Shown: positions 1 through 10,949, counted from the stretch's first letter. The stretch is DNA of 64,000 bases from Palaemon carinicauda (GCF_036898095.1 NC_090765.1:35541217-35605216), one strand, 5' to 3'. The notes: generated from the sequence alone by a model not told the origin. Translations and numbers: made by a program.

Positions 1-1
1 C

Positions 2-940
2 TCGGACGCATCGGACTTGGGCTGGGGCGCGACACTGGACGGTCGGGAATGCTCAGGTCTGTGGAACTCGAGTCAGAGGAGCATGCATATCAACTGCAAG
101 GAGCTGTTGGCAGTTCATCTGGCCTTGAAAAGCTTCGAGTATCTCCTTCGAGGCAAAGTGGTGGAAGTAAACTCGGACAACACCACGGCCTTGGCGTACA
201 TCTCCAAACAAGGAGGTACCCACTCACTGACGTTGTACGAGATCGCAAGGGACCTGCTCATCTGGTCAAAAGGTCAAGACATCTCCCTAGTAACGAGGTT
301 CATCCAAGGCGACTTGAACGTCATAGCAGATTGTCTCAGTCGGAAAGGGCAAGTAATTCCAACCGAATGGACCCTCCACAAGGATGTGTACAAGAGACTT
401 TGGGCCACTTGGGGTCAACCAACCATAGATCTCTTTGCAACCTCGCTGACCAAGAGGCTTCCAATCTATTGCTCCCCAGTCCCGGACCCAGCAGCAATAC
501 ATATAGATGCCTTCCTCCTAGATTGGTCACATCTGGATCTCTACGCATTCCCACCGTTCAAGATTGTCAACAAGGTACTGCAGAAGTTCGCCTCTCACGA
601 AGGGACAAGGTTGACGTTAGTTGCTCCCCTCTGGCCCGCGAGAGAATGGTTCACCGAGGTACTTCGATGGTTAGTAGACGTTCCCAGAAGTCTTCCTCTA
701 AGGGTAGACCTTCTACGTCAGCCACACGTAAAGAAGGTACACCAAAGCCTCCACGCTCTTCGTCTGACTGCCTTCAGACTATCGAAAGACTCTCGAGAGC
801 TAGAGGCTTTTCGAACGAGGCAGCCAGTGCGATTGCTAGAGCAAGGAGAGCGTCTACCATTAGAGTCTACCAATCGAAGTGGGAAGTCTTCCGAGACTGG
901 TGCAAGTCAGTTTCTGTATCCTCGACCAGTACCTCTGTAG
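2..940 (+). CDS. DIRS RNase H and methyltransferase-like domains, partial (copy 1)
   Basis: This frame is open from the window edge and begins inside the RNase H domain at SDASDLGWGA. The RNase H catalytic acidic residues are visible in SDASD, KELLA, SDNTTA and ADCLSR. After RNase H comes the segment with DLFA and YAFPPF, which DIRS elements carry at this place and which has been described as a DAM-like methyltransferase domain. The frame ends at 940 within the N-terminal coding part of the recombinase, in the other frame. The RT domain proper lies upstream of the window. No stop or frameshift is visible, and the protein is very close to the corresponding part of copy 4. The domain identity is sure; methyltransferase activity is only family-based. 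Confidence 0.88.
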   Translation, partial: SDASDLGWGATLDGRECSGLWNSSQRSMHINCKELLAVHLALKSFEYLLRGKVVEVNSDNTTALAYISKQGGTHSLTLYEIARDLLIWSKGQDISLVTRFIQGDLNVIADCLSRKGQVIPTEWTLHKDVYKRLWATWGQPTIDLFATSLTKRLPIYCSPVPDPAAIHIDAFLLDWSHLDLYAFPPFKIVNKVLQKFASHEGTRLTLVAPLWPAREWFTEVLRWLVDVPRSLPLRVDLLRQPHVKKVHQSLHALRLTAFRLSKDSRELEAFRTRQPVRLLEQGERLPLESTNRSGKSSETGASQFLYPRPVPL

Positions 941-1839
941 CTCAAATAGCTGATTTTCTCTTATACCTGAGAAAAGGACGATCCCTTTCAGCTCCCACTA
1001 TCAAGGGCTACAGAAGCATGTTGGCATCGGTCTTCCGGCATAGAGGCTTAGATCTTTCCAACAATAAAGATCTGCAAGACCTCCTTAAGTCTTTTGAGAC
1101 CACCAAGGAGCGTCGTTTGGCTACCCCTGGATGGAATTTAGACGTGGTACTAAGATTCCTCATGTCAGACAGGTTTGAGCCGTTACAATCAGCCTCCCTG
1201 AAAGATCTCACTCTTAAGACTCTTTTCCTGGTATGCTTAGCCTCGGCTAAAAGAGTCAGTGAGATTCATGCCTTCAGCAAGAACATCGGATTTTCGTCGG
1301 AAAAAGCTACTTGTTCGCTGCAACTTGGTTTTCTAGCCAAAAATGAGCTGCCTTCTCGGCCTTGGCCTAAATCTTTCGATATTCCCAGCTTATCGGAGAT
1401 CGTAGGCAATGAACTAGAAAGAGTCTTATGCCCTGTTAGAGCTCTTAAGTTCTATTTAAAGCGTACTAAACCTTTACGAGGCCAATCTGAAGCTTTATGG
1501 TGTTCAGTTAAGAAACCATCCTTGCCTATGTCAAAGAATGCTTTGTCATACTTTATCAGATTGTTAATACGAGAAGCTCATTCACATCTGAGTGAGGAAG
1601 ACCGAGCTTTGCTTAAGGTGAAGACGCACGAAGTTAGAGCTGTAGCAACTTCCGTGGCCTTTAAGCAAAATAGATCTCTGCAAAGTATAATGGACGCAAC
1701 CTATTGGAGAAGCAAGTCAGTGTTCGCGTCATTTTACTTGAAAGATGTCCAGTCTCTTTACGAGAACTGCTACACACTGGGACCATTCGTAGCAGCGAGT
1801 GCAGTAGTGGGTGAGGGCTCAACCACTACAATTCCCTAA
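646..1839 (+). CDS. DIRS tyrosine recombinase (YR), copy 1, intact
   Basis: This is the phage-integrase-type tyrosine recombinase that replaces an integrase in DIRS elements and is thought to insert the circular DNA intermediate. I chose the ATG at 646, which gives 397 codons plus a stop, exactly the length of copy 4. The same frame is also open upstream to position 1, overlapping the RT frame. The catalytic set is visible: R in SAKRVSE, the HxxR box in KTHEVRA, a W in YWRSKS and the presumed nucleophile Y in SFYLKD. There is no internal stop. The true translation start is uncertain, because the recombinase could also be made by frameshift or readthrough. Confidence 0.88.
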   Translation: MVHRGTSMVSRRSQKSSSKGRPSTSATRKEGTPKPPRSSSDCLQTIERLSRARGFSNEAASAIARARRASTIRVYQSKWEVFRDWCKSVSVSSTSTSVAQIADFLLYLRKGRSLSAPTIKGYRSMLASVFRHRGLDLSNNKDLQDLLKSFETTKERRLATPGWNLDVVLRFLMSDRFEPLQSASLKDLTLKTLFLVCLASAKRVSEIHAFSKNIGFSSEKATCSLQLGFLAKNELPSRPWPKSFDIPSLSEIVGNELERVLCPVRALKFYLKRTKPLRGQSEALWCSVKKPSLPMSKNALSYFIRLLIREAHSHLSEEDRALLKVKTHEVRAVATSVAFKQNRSLQSIMDATYWRSKSVFASFYLKDVQSLYENCYTLGPFVAASAVVGEGSTTTIP

Positions 1840-2243
1840 TTCCATATCCTTTTAATCTGTCTCTTGAAATGTTTTTAATGTTGTTTTTTATGGGTTGTCT
1901 GGAAGGCTAAGAAGCCTTTCGCATCCTGGTTGATTTGGCGGGTGGTCAAAGTCATTTCTTGAGAGCGCCCAGATTAGGGGTTTGATGAGGTCCTGTTGTA
2001 TGGGTTGCAGCCCTTGATACTTCAGCTCCTAGGGGTCTGTCAGCATCCTAAGAGGATCGCGAGGCTCCGTAAGGAAGACGTACTTATAAGGCAGAGTAAT
2101 CGTCTAAGTCGACTTCCTTACCAGGTACCTATTTATTTTGTTTTTGTTATTTTGATAACTTCTAAAATGAAATAAAAACTCTTAGCTAATAAGATGTAAA
2201 CATATTTAACTGGTCTCTACCCACCACCCTGGGTGTGAATCAG
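1840..2243 (+). other. DIRS 3' untranslated region, copy 1
   Basis: About 400 bp of non-coding element sequence, conserved in all five copies. It contains the hairpins AAGGCTAAGAAGCCTT (near 1907) and ATCCTAAGAGGAT (near 2048), and a longer stem GTAAGGAAG...CTTCCTTAC. It ends with the shared TGGGTGTGAATCAGCT just before the internal complementary region. Confidence 0.7.
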
Positions 2244-2335
2244 CTATATATATTCACCGGCTAAGTTAAATATTTAAAAATGATATTTTAATTATAAAAT
2301 AAATTTTTGAATATACTTACCCGGTGAATATATAA
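2244..2335 (+). repeat. Internal complementary region (ICR), copy 1
   Basis: The first half (TATTCACCGGCTAAGTTAAA) is the reverse complement of the element's left terminus, as seen in copies 3 and 4. The second half is the reverse complement of the right terminus (2531-2575). This is the diagnostic DIRS feature, thought to template joining of the ends during circle formation. Confidence 0.85.
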
Positions 2336-2344
2336 ATTAAACGA

Positions 2345-2360
2345 CCCTCCCTTCCTCCCC
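2345..2360 (-). other. Purine tract between ICR and right ITR, copy 1
   Basis: On the minus strand this reads GGGGAGGAAGGGAGGG. The tract is kept at the same place in copies 3 and 4, and nearly so in copy 5, and it is missing in copy 2. Confidence 0.6.
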
Positions 2361-2379
2361 AATAGAGACGCAGTGGGAT

Positions 2380-2575
2380 GAGAAGAAATTGAGTCTTTGT
2401 TTACATTGAGTATGGTATCTGGCCGACAGTTGGCGCTGATGGGCACACCCGCAACCTGTATAGCGATCGCTGGCGAGTTTTTTACAGTTTTTTGTCTGTC
2501 GAGCAACAGAGTTGCAGCTATATATATTCACCGGGTAAGTATATTCAAAAATTTATTTTATAATTAAAATATCAT
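2380..2575 (+). repeat. Right inverted terminal repeat, copy 1
   Basis: Contains the 8-bp palindrome GCGATCGC and the element terminus CACCGGGTAAGTATATTC. The outer part pairs with the second half of the ICR. The left partner is outside the window. Confidence 0.8.
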
Positions 2576-4550
2576 TTTTGCTCAAGGGGTTAACTACTGC
2601 ACTATAATTATTCAATAGCTACTTTTCTTTTGGTAAGAGTAGAAGAGACTCTTGAGCTATGGTAAGCAGCTCTTCTAAGAAGACACTCCAAAATCAAGCC
2701 ATTGTTCTCTAGTCTTGGATAGTGCAAGAGCCTCTGTACCATGGTCTTCCACTGTCTTTGATTAGAGATCTCTTACTTGAGGGTACACTCATGCACACTG
2801 TTCTATCTTATCTCTCTTTCTGTAGATTTTTTGAAGTTGTTATAGTTTATATATGAAAGATCTATTTTAATGTTGTTACTGTTATTAGAATATTTTATTT
2901 TAGTTGTTAATTACTTCTCTTTTAGTTTATTTATTTCCTTATTTCCTTTCCTCTCTGGGCTATTTTTCCTTGGAGCCCTAGGGCTTATAGCATCCTGCTT
3001 TTCCAACTAGGGTTGTACCTTAGATAGTAATAATGATAGGGGTATTAGAAGTGCATAGCATGCATTACTAAAGGATCTTTGTATCGTTCCTTTGGCCCCT
3101 AACTTCTCTTTCTCCTTCCTTTCATATGTGCTGTCAAATCTCTTAACTATTGCTTCATAGTATAACTGCTGGGTTTTCCTCTATCTGAAATAGGGCTCTG
3201 AATGATTACCTTTTCTTGGAGGATTTGATTACAGTATGTCCATGTATATTACTAGGTTAGCTGGACCTTTTAAGGAGCAGTTCTCAATGAAGAAATATTG
3301 CAGTAAATCTGTTGAATCTTTAAGGCCAATATCTGCTGCTTCTGACAAAACAAATCTGTCCTTTAAATCTGCTGCTCTGCATTCCCCATTTGAGCTCTTT
3401 CACTAATGCTTCCTATGCTATTGCTTATCCACACTTAAATTTTCATGCTTTTCAATGACCGTGTCTCTGGCTTGCTGGTTCTTATCAGTATTGAGGTTTC
3501 TTGCTCGTTTAGCACCTCAGTTAAGCTTGTTGCTAGACTTACTTGTAATCATAAGGCTCATTCACCTTATGGGCATTGATTATTATTTTGATGACTTCAT
3601 ATCCTAAATTCATGTACTAATCCCTCAAATAAGTGAAAAGGTTTGACCATAACAAGAAGAAAATACAGTTCACCCTAACCTGGCATGGTAGCTGCCTGGA
3701 GAGGAAAGACGAGTCTTAGGTTGAAGCTTCACCCCCCTCACCTGCCTCAAAGGTAATCAATTCAATCCTTCAAAGTTGCCTTGTTTGATGTGACAACTGT
3801 TATAAGATATGACTTGACTCCATTTTTGGTTACCAGGAGTGGTTGAGCATTCTTGGGTAGATTACCGGAAGAATAGTCATGGAGTTACATTGGATATTTA
3901 AGACTAAATGTATTTAGAGTTTAGATAAAAGCCAAAAATAATTTTCAAGTAAATATTTTTGGTAGTTTTGATAACTTGTCCTGAATTAAAACTTGAAAAT
4001 ATATACAGTACTGTATAGACTTGTCAGATAGCATTATCATTAGAATATCCTCTTCTGAGGTTTGAACAACTGTCATGTATGGTGTCAACTACTGGTTCTA
4101 CCTGTCTTTGTGACTAACAACTTATGCGTTCACGACGGGTATGTTTTCAATAGTTTCTTGACTGGACCGTCCCATATAACTCGTGTAGCAGCATTACTCT
4201 CATTCTGCCTTGGACTCAGGAGAAGTATCAGAAAATCTGCAATTCTTGTTTAGAATAGACTGTTGTTACTTTTCCATCCAATTTGATTTCCACTTGATTA
4301 TGTGTTGACCAGCACTAGCTCAGTAAAGCAAGTTGTTCCTACTTACTGTATATACAGTACAAATCTTTGTCCTTTAATAGAAGTAAGTTTTTAGCATAGC
4401 TGGAAGCTGTTAAAACTGTAACGAAGTGTCAGTAGTTACTGGCAGTGATGGGGAAGCTCCATCCCACTCCAGCACACTGAATAGCCACTTAGTTTTCACC
4501 TGCTGTATAGTACACAAGTACTTCTATTGTCTCCAAACAGGTGTTTTAAA
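2576..4550. other. Non-coding host sequence between copies 1 and 2
   Basis: AT-rich sequence with no coding region I can support. It holds one interspersed repeat (2930-3040). It probably lies in an intron or 5' flank of the Nudix gene further downstream. Confidence 0.5.
2930..3040 (+). repeat. Interspersed repeat with CTGGGCTATTTTTCCTTGGA core
   Basis: This segment (core GGGCTATTTTTCC ... GCTTTTCCAACTAGGGTTGT, ending in TAATAATGATA) has a diverged, internally shortened relative on the minus strand at 63041-63145. Two dispersed copies with the same start and end motifs indicate an interspersed element. I recall this type of sequence as frequent in shrimp genomes, but that is an impression and not a search result. 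Confidence 0.6.
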
Positions 4551-4716
4551 TTTTAAATATTAAACTTAGCCGGTGAATATATAATAGCTGACGTCTCCGA
4601 CGGCTCGACAGAATTCAAAAACTCGCGAGCGATCGCCATGAAGGTAGCGGGTGTGCCCACCAGCGCCAACTATCGGCCAGATACCACATATACATGTAAA
4701 CAGCTCCAGTTCTTCT
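4551..4716 (+). repeat. Left inverted terminal repeat, copy 2
   Basis: Begins TTTTAAATATTAAACTTAGC and contains GCGATCGC. From the GGTGAATATATA segment inwards it is the reverse complement of 10763-10910. The outermost bases pair with the first half of the ICR. Confidence 0.85.
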
Positions 4717-4915
4717 CTGTCGGTTCCATCGACAAGTCGATTCCACTCGCTATTATGACCTCGAATTTTCTACCGAATTGGTGAAGTACTTGGTTTTGGT
4801 TTTATTGCTTTCGCCGTGTTGGATTATTCAATACTATCCTCAAAAGAAATGCTTTTGAAGGAGAGTAAAAGTGTTTTGCCCTTGCTTTTATCTCTGGTTT
4901 TTTTCCATAGAGTAA

Positions 4916-6018
4916 AAATGGCCGACCCTTCCCTTAGTGTACGGAAGTGTGTTTTAGGCTTTTAGCAATTATCTTATCACGTTATAAATTGTTGTTGTTA
5001 ATTATAGATTTTCCTCTATATATTTTATATCTCACCCACCTTTATTAGGCCTCTTCGATTAGCTTTCCATTTATAATAAACATCAAGATAAATTTTAATG
5101 ATTTGTTTATATGCGGCCTTACCTATTCCTCCCCTAATCCGAGAGTAGGCGGTCCTAACTTGGAAACCGAAGTTAAACAACGTTGAGCCCTTTCAAATTT
5201 TATTTTCGTTAAGTTTAAATCATTTGCTCTGTAAGAGTTATTAAATGAATATTTTTTAGTAGATATTTTATGAAAGATTTTCTTTGAATAGTCTTCGTGC
5301 TGTTTCAAAGATGAACTAACGTTTGGTTTATTTATGCTACGCAGTTTGCGCTCTATCGTTACGATAGAGAAAGAGAGAATCACGGTTTCACTTTGCAGAA
5401 AGAGTAAATCGATTCTGACGTTTTGTTCATTCTTCTTTCAAATTGAAATGTTTTAAATACTAATTTAAAGGAACTTGTTAATTTTCAATTTCTTAGTCCT
5501 TTCAGTTTTTTCCTTTGGTCAAATAACCTGTTTATTGACGAAGGGTAAGTGGGCTTTTCTCTTCTGTGTGAAATCAAGAGAGAGAGAGAGAGAGAGAGAG
5601 AGACGGAGAGGGAGAGAGGAAGAGAGAACGTTCTGATCTTTATTCTCGTCCCAAGCGAGTAACGTTGTTCTCGAGTCAGTTTTTTTACTCTCGTCCCAAG
5701 TCTCTGTACGGGGAGAAAGGATAAAACGTTTTTAGTTTTTATTCTCGTCCCAAGGCACTGTACGGTGAGAGATTGAAAACGTAGTTTTTAATGAACTAGT
5801 GTTTAGTCTCCTCCCCAGTCACTGATCCTTTTAACTTTATATATTTCTGTTTTATTCGATATATATGTTTACTGTTTTTTTGCTTGTATTAATGTGCTTA
5901 CATTATAAGACTTATTTCGCAATTATAACCTTTTGATGTAGGGGAGAATTGCGTGCTTCAGGTAGAAATCAGTTTTTATTCATGCCTAATGTGAAATTAT
6001 TGAAAAATTCGATTTCAG
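4916..6018 (+). other. Non-coding block replacing gag N-terminus, copy 2
   Basis: The start motif ATGGCCGACCC is kept, but the reading frame stops after about 15 codons. The next 1.1 kb is AT-rich and non-coding, with a GA microsatellite (5577-5625). The homologous block is in copies 3 and 5, while copy 4 has about 410 bp of coding sequence instead. The block ends with an acceptor-like TTCGATTTCAG. Confidence 0.65.
5577..5625 (+). repeat. GA microsatellite inside DIRS copy 2
   Basis: A run of GA dinucleotides, with related runs at the same place in copies 3 and 5. Confidence 0.8.
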
Positions 6019-7625
6019 TGAAGTAAGTGCAAAAACAGAAAATGGTAGTGATAAAGTGATAATTGCGCAAAGTGTTATCAGTGTTGCGACAGAGGGTTCG
6101 TCTGTTCGTGCCTGTCGTTCGCCTAGTCCGAGACCTCTTGCAAGCTCCCATGCCCCAGGGAGAAGTAATGTCGTAGGACTTATGGGTTCGAGAGGCTTTA
6201 ACCAACGAACAGACGTTCCCTCTATGGTTTCAGGCGTGTCTCGTCAAGACCGCCCCTACCATAAGACGAGCGAGACGGTTTTCTCCTCGTCATCCGAAGG
6301 CTTATCGCGTAAGAAACCGTGGAGCAAGGTTTCGAGACCCTTAAAGCGAAAGTCAGTCCCTTCAGGACAGGTCCAGCGTCCTGGTTGTAGCCATTGGGAC
6401 AGCTCTGACCCTGTGCAGTCATCGGAAGACTGCTCGACGCCTAAACAGAAGCGTAACACAGGCTCCGAGAGTCTTAGTGTAGGCAAGGTTTTGCAGTCAC
6501 AGACGTTACCCTCGTCTCTTACCGCACCCATTCCCGTTGATCCTAAATGGGTTGTACTGTACTGCAAGACATGCAGAATAAGCTTGCCTCTCTTATGGAG
6601 GACTATTCTGCTGAGCAGGTTCACGATGATCCTTGCCGCTTAGCTGATCGAGATCCTGGCCGTCAGCCGCCCAAACGAGCCTTTGCTCGTCCTGTTGACG
6701 TTGACGTTACAAAGTCACGTCAGTCACGTTTTGTAGAGCCTCACTCGATGCAGTCCCGTGTTGACTTTCAGCCGCTTGTGGACGTTCAGCCGCTGCCGCA
6801 TGCTCTTGTTGACGTTCAGGACGTTCGCCAACCAGCGAAGTTGACTTGTTTTGACGTTGAGCGTCAAGCACCGCAGTCAAGAGTTGTTTTGACTGCTCAG
6901 TCTAGGCAGTCAAGGCAGTCTCGAGTTGACGTCGAGCGTCCTCCCGCACCTGTTGTTGTTGCTGGTCAGTCCTTTAAGCAGTTACATGACGTAGCGTCCT
7001 TGACTGCTACTGATGCTCCTTTGCGTGTGGACTCTGCTTGTCAAGCATTGCCACCACGACAGGTCTCTCCCTTGCTTGAGACTCGGCAATTGTCGGACGA
7101 GGTTCCTTCAGATGAGGAAGTTGCTGATCCCCCTCCTACTGATATTCCCTTGGGGACTCTGTCAGACGGAGAGGAGCCTAAAGCTGCTCAGCCCTCTATG
7201 GACTTTAAATAAATCATGCTGATTTTTAAGGATCTTTGTCCGGATCATTTTGTAACTGCTGCTCCTCGTTCGCCTAAACGTCAGAGTTTACACTAGGCCT
7301 AGCTACTTCGAAGCCGTTGTTTTCTAAGCTAGTGCTCTCTCGCTCTTCTAAGAGAGCTTTATGTTTGCTAGGCGACTGGTTGATCACCAGGAGGAGTTTG
7401 GGGGAGACAGCCTTTGCTTTCCCTCCTTTTAAACTGGCTTATAGAGCGAGCGTCTGGTATGACACGGGAGAAGTTCTCGGCTTGGGAGTTCCTGCCTCTG
7501 CCCAGATAGACTTCTCAAACCTCATAGACTCTCCCTGGTGCCTGGCCATGAGACGCTCCAAGATTTTATGGTCGGCTTCAGAGCTAGACCATCTCCTGTT
7601 AGGAGTTTTTTCGAGCGTTTGAAGT
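6019..7625 (+). pseudogene. gag remnant, copy 2
   Basis: Homologous to the middle part of the copy 4 gag (from about the QSVVNSVATEGSS region). It lacks the zinc-motif N-terminus. A five-base duplication near 6550 (TGTACTGTAC) shifts the frame, and a TAA follows the MDFK motif at about 7210, shared with copy 3. The rest, to about 7625, is further gag sequence with indels. Confidence 0.75.
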
Positions 7626-7658
7626 TTTGCTGTACAATTATGTCATGCATAAACAAGG

Positions 7659-7764
7659 CTATCAGGGATGGCTCCAATAATCTGACAGCCACGTTCTCTG
7701 CAGGAACAAGACTATCAGGGATGGCTCCAATGATCTGGCAGCCACGTTCACTGCAGGAGTACGT
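7659..7764 (+). repeat. 53-bp tandem duplication in gag remnant, copy 2
   Basis: Two units start CTATCAGGGATGGCTCCAAT, 53 bp apart. The same duplication is found in copy 3 at 16440-16545. Copy 4 has a single diverged unit. Confidence 0.8.
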
Positions 7765-9170
7765 AAGATGCAAGTGCGCTCAATGTGTTCATTGTCAAGA
7801 CAAACTTCACGATGAAGTCTACCAAGCTGTCTTGACAGCATTAATGGAAGGCGACTGGATGGTCTCTCTCGACCTTCAAGATGCATACTTCCACATCCCG
7901 ATTCATCCAAACTTTCAACTACATCTGAGGTTTGTGGACGGAAAAGTAATGTACCACTGTCGAGCACTGTACTCCGACCTCATTCCTGCTCCTCTTGTTT
8001 TTACAAGGCCCTTGCAAAATGTAGCAAGCTTTCTACATTTTTTGAGGATTCAGAGCCTCCCTTTATTTTAACGACTGGGTAATCAGGGCGTTCGTCATTA
8101 TATCGCTGTCTGGAGAGCCTCTAATGGACATTAGACCTAACCAAGGAGCTAGGTCTCATAGTGAACGTAGAGAAGTCGTAACTTACAGTATCCCATCCCA
8201 GACTATTCTTTTTTTTGGGAATGGAGATACTGTGTATGATTTTTCGACCCTTTTCGTCTCCCGCAAGAATGGAACAAGCTCTGTTAAAAGTCCTTCACTT
8301 GCAAGAGAAAAACAGTTGCTCTGTAAGAGTTTGAACTAGCCTCGTGGGAACTCTTTCATCGCTGGAGTAGTTCACTCTCTGGGGAGACTCAACCTATGCC
8401 CTTTCCTATTTCACCTAAACATTGGAACAAGGAGAAGGGCTTAGTGAGTATCTCTTTCCCAATCTCCAACTCAGTCTAGACATGTCTGACTTGGTGGGAC
8501 AGCAACATCAGACTTCGAGAAGGTCTTTCTCTTGCGATCAAGAACCCAAACCATGTGTTGTTTTCAGATGCAGCGGATTTGGGTTAGGGAGCTCCACTGG
8601 ACAGTCTGGAAGGCTCGGTTCTTTGATCCACGGATCAAAAGGAACTCCTTTTAAGGCAGTAACATCTCTCCTTTGGCGAGATTTGTGCAGAAATGAATGT
8701 CTTGGCGGACGGCCTCAGCAGAAGAAGACAAGTCTTCTCCATGGAGTGGACGTTGCATAAGACTGTGTGCGAGAAGCTATGGATGACATGGGGTCTACCC
8801 ACCATAGATCTTTTTGCTACTCTCTCTAACAAAGAGGCTCTCGACTTACTGCTTTCCAGTTCCAGATCCAGAGGCAGCTCACATAGACGCTTTCCTGCTG
8901 GACTGGTCTCACCTGGACGTTTATGCCTTTCCACCTTTCAAGGTCCTAGACAAGGTGCTGCAGAAGTTCACCTCTCACGAAGGGACCAGGTTGACATTGG
9001 TTGCTCCACTCTGGCCCGCGAGAGAGTGAGTAACAGAGGTACTTCAATGGCTGGTAGATCTCTTACGGCAGCCACACATTGGTTGCTCCACTCTGGCCCG
9101 CGAGAGAGTGAGTAACAGAGGTACTTCAATGGCTGGTAGATCTCTTACGGCAGCCACGTAAGGAGTCTTC
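7765..9170 (+). pseudogene. RT / RNase H / methyltransferase-like remnant, copy 2
   Basis: The join to RT motif A (SLDLQDAYFHIPIH, about 7868-7909) comes directly after gag sequence, so about 670 bp of gag C-terminus and RT fingers are missing. The frame then breaks near 8070, close to the YxDDW motif C. RNase H is only partly kept (8540-8700). The methyltransferase-like segment is frameshifted and contains an 82-bp tandem duplication (8995-9158). Confidence 0.75.
8995..9158 (+). repeat. 82-bp tandem duplication, copy 2
   Basis: Two near-perfect units start CATTGGTTGCTCCACTCTGG at 8995 and 9077. They are absent from other copies, so this is a private event. Confidence 0.9.
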
Positions 9171-10270
9171 AGCAAAGCCTCCCCGCGCTTCGTCTGACTG
9201 CCTTCAGACTATCGAAAGACTCTCAAGAGCTAGAGGATTTTCGAAGGAGGCAGCCAGAACGATTGCGAGAGCTAGGAGAGCATCTACCATCAAGGTCTAT
9301 CAGTCGAAGTGGGAAGTCTTTAGAGACTGGTGCAAGTCATCATCCATTTCCTCTTCCAGTACCTCTGTAGCCCAAATTGCAGACTTTCTCCTACATCTGA
9401 GAAATGTTTGCTCCCTCTCAGCGCCCACTATTAAGGGCTACAGGAGCATGTTGGCGTCTTTGTTCAGACATAGAGGCTTAGATCTGTCCAATAATCAAGA
9501 TCTCCAAGATCTCCTTAAGTCCTTCGAGACTTCTAAGGAGCGTCGTATAGCAACTCCTGGATGGAACTTAGACGTGGTCCTAAGGTTCCTAATGTCCGAC
9601 AGGTTTGAGCCATTACATTCAGCCTCCCTGAAGGATCTCACCCTCAAGACGCTTTTCTTAGTGTGCTTGGCTTCGGCTAAAAGGGTCAGTGAGATCCATG
9701 CCTTCAGTAGGAACATCGGCTTTTCTACAGATAAAGCCACATGTTCACTTCAGCTTGGTTTTCTTGGCCAAAAATGAACTGCCTTCTCGTCCTTGGCCTA
9801 AGTCATTTGATATACCTTGCCTGTCAGAGATCGTAGGCAACGAGCTTGAAAGAGTACTGTGTCCAGTTAGAGCTCTGAAGTTTTATTTAGCTCGGACTAA
9901 ATCCTTACGAGGTGGATCTAAGGCTTTGTGGTGCTCAGTTAAAAAGCCTTCATTGCCTATGTCAAAGAATGCTTTGTCATATTTTTTTAGATTTTTAATC
10001 CGAGAGGCTCATTCTCACTTGAGTGAAAAAGAGTGTTGCTTGCTTAAGGTTAAGACGCACGAAATAAGAGCTATAGCAACTTATGTGGCCTTTAAGCAAA
10101 ACAGATCTCTGAGAAGTATTATGGACGCGACCGTTTGGAGAAGCAAGTCGGTATTCGCGTCATTTTACTTAAAAGATGTCCAGACTCTTTATGAGGACTG
10201 CTACACACTGGGTCCATTCGTTACAGCGAGTGCAGTAGTGGGTAAGGGTTCTACCACTACATTCCCTTAA
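9171..10270 (+). pseudogene. Tyrosine recombinase remnant, copy 2
   Basis: Nearly the whole YR is recognisable. One extra T in the GGTTTTCTTGGCC segment near 9765 shifts the frame, so the protein is split into two overlapping pieces (to 9777, and 9689-10270). The catalytic R, HxxR, W and Y positions are still present across the two frames, with ordinary substitutions. Confidence 0.8.
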
Positions 10271-10665
10271 TTCCAATATCCTTTTAATCTTCTCTTGAAA
10301 TGTTTTTTAATTGGGTTGTACGGAAGGCTAAGAAGCCTTTCGCATCCTTTTTGATTTGGCGGGTGGTCAAATGTCTTTTCTTGAGAGCGCCCAGATTAAG
10401 GGTTTTGATGAGGTCCTGTTGTATGGGTTGTCGCCCTAGATACTTCAGCTCCTGGGAGTCTTTCAGCATCCTAAGAGGATGGCTGGGCTTCGTGAGGAAA
10501 GCGGACTAACAAGGCAGAGTAATCGTTAGAGTCAGCTTCCTTACCAGGTACCTATATTTATTTGGGTTTGGTTATGATATAACTGTCAAAAACTCTAAGC
10601 ATATATGCCGTAAACTGTATTAATTCTGGTCTCTACCCACCACCATGGGTGTGAATCAGCTATTA

Positions 10666-10749
10666 TATATTCACCGGCTAAGTTTAATATTTAAAAATGA
10701 TATTTTGATTATAAAATAAATTTTTTAATATACTTACCCGGTGAATATG
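10666..10749 (+). repeat. Internal complementary region, copy 2
   Basis: The two halves pair with the left terminus (4551-4580) and the right terminus (10900-10949). They carry the copy-specific variants of those termini: TAAGTTTAATATT matches AATATTAAACTTA of its own left end, and TTTTGATTAT matches ATAATCAAAA of its own right end. Confidence 0.85.
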
Positions 10750-10762
10750 AGAAGAACTGGAT

Positions 10763-10949
10763 GAGAAGAACTGGAGCTGTTTACATGTATATGCGGTATC
10801 TGGCCGATAGTTGGCGCTGGTGGGCACACCCGCTACCTTCATGGCGATCGCTCGCGAGTTTTTGAATTCTGTCGAGCCGTCGGAGACGTCAGCTATCATA
10901 TATTCACCGGGTAAGTATATTCAAAAATTTATTTTATAATCAAAATATA
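10763..10949 (+). repeat. Right inverted terminal repeat, copy 2
   Basis: Reverse complement of the left repeat of the same copy. About 50 bp of spacer and purine tract between ICR and ITR, seen in other copies, is missing here, and a short GAGAAGAACTGGAT duplication is found instead. Confidence 0.85.

Larger units (their letters stand above)
1..2575 (+). mobile_element. DIRS1-like retrotransposon copy 1, 5' part outside window
   Basis: The right 2.6 kb of a DIRS1-like tyrosine-recombinase retrotransposon. In order it has the RNase H and methyltransferase-like end of the RT frame, a complete YR frame, a 3' UTR of about 400 bp, the internal complementary region and the right inverted repeat. 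It ends at about 2575 with AAAATATCAT followed by a T-run, as copies 3 and 4 do. The coding parts are uninterrupted, so this is a young copy. The 5' portion lies outside the window. Confidence 0.9.
4551..10949 (+). mobile_element. DIRS1-like retrotransposon copy 2, defective
   Basis: A complete element from left to right terminus, with all coding regions broken. Its two inverted repeats agree with each other, including a private variant (GACGTCTCCGACGG next to the terminus), and differ from those of copies 3 and 4. Internally it shares three defects with copy 3: a TAA in gag, a 53-bp tandem duplication, and a deletion joining gag to the middle of RT. No target-site duplication is evident, as expected for recombinase-mediated insertion. 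Confidence 0.88.
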
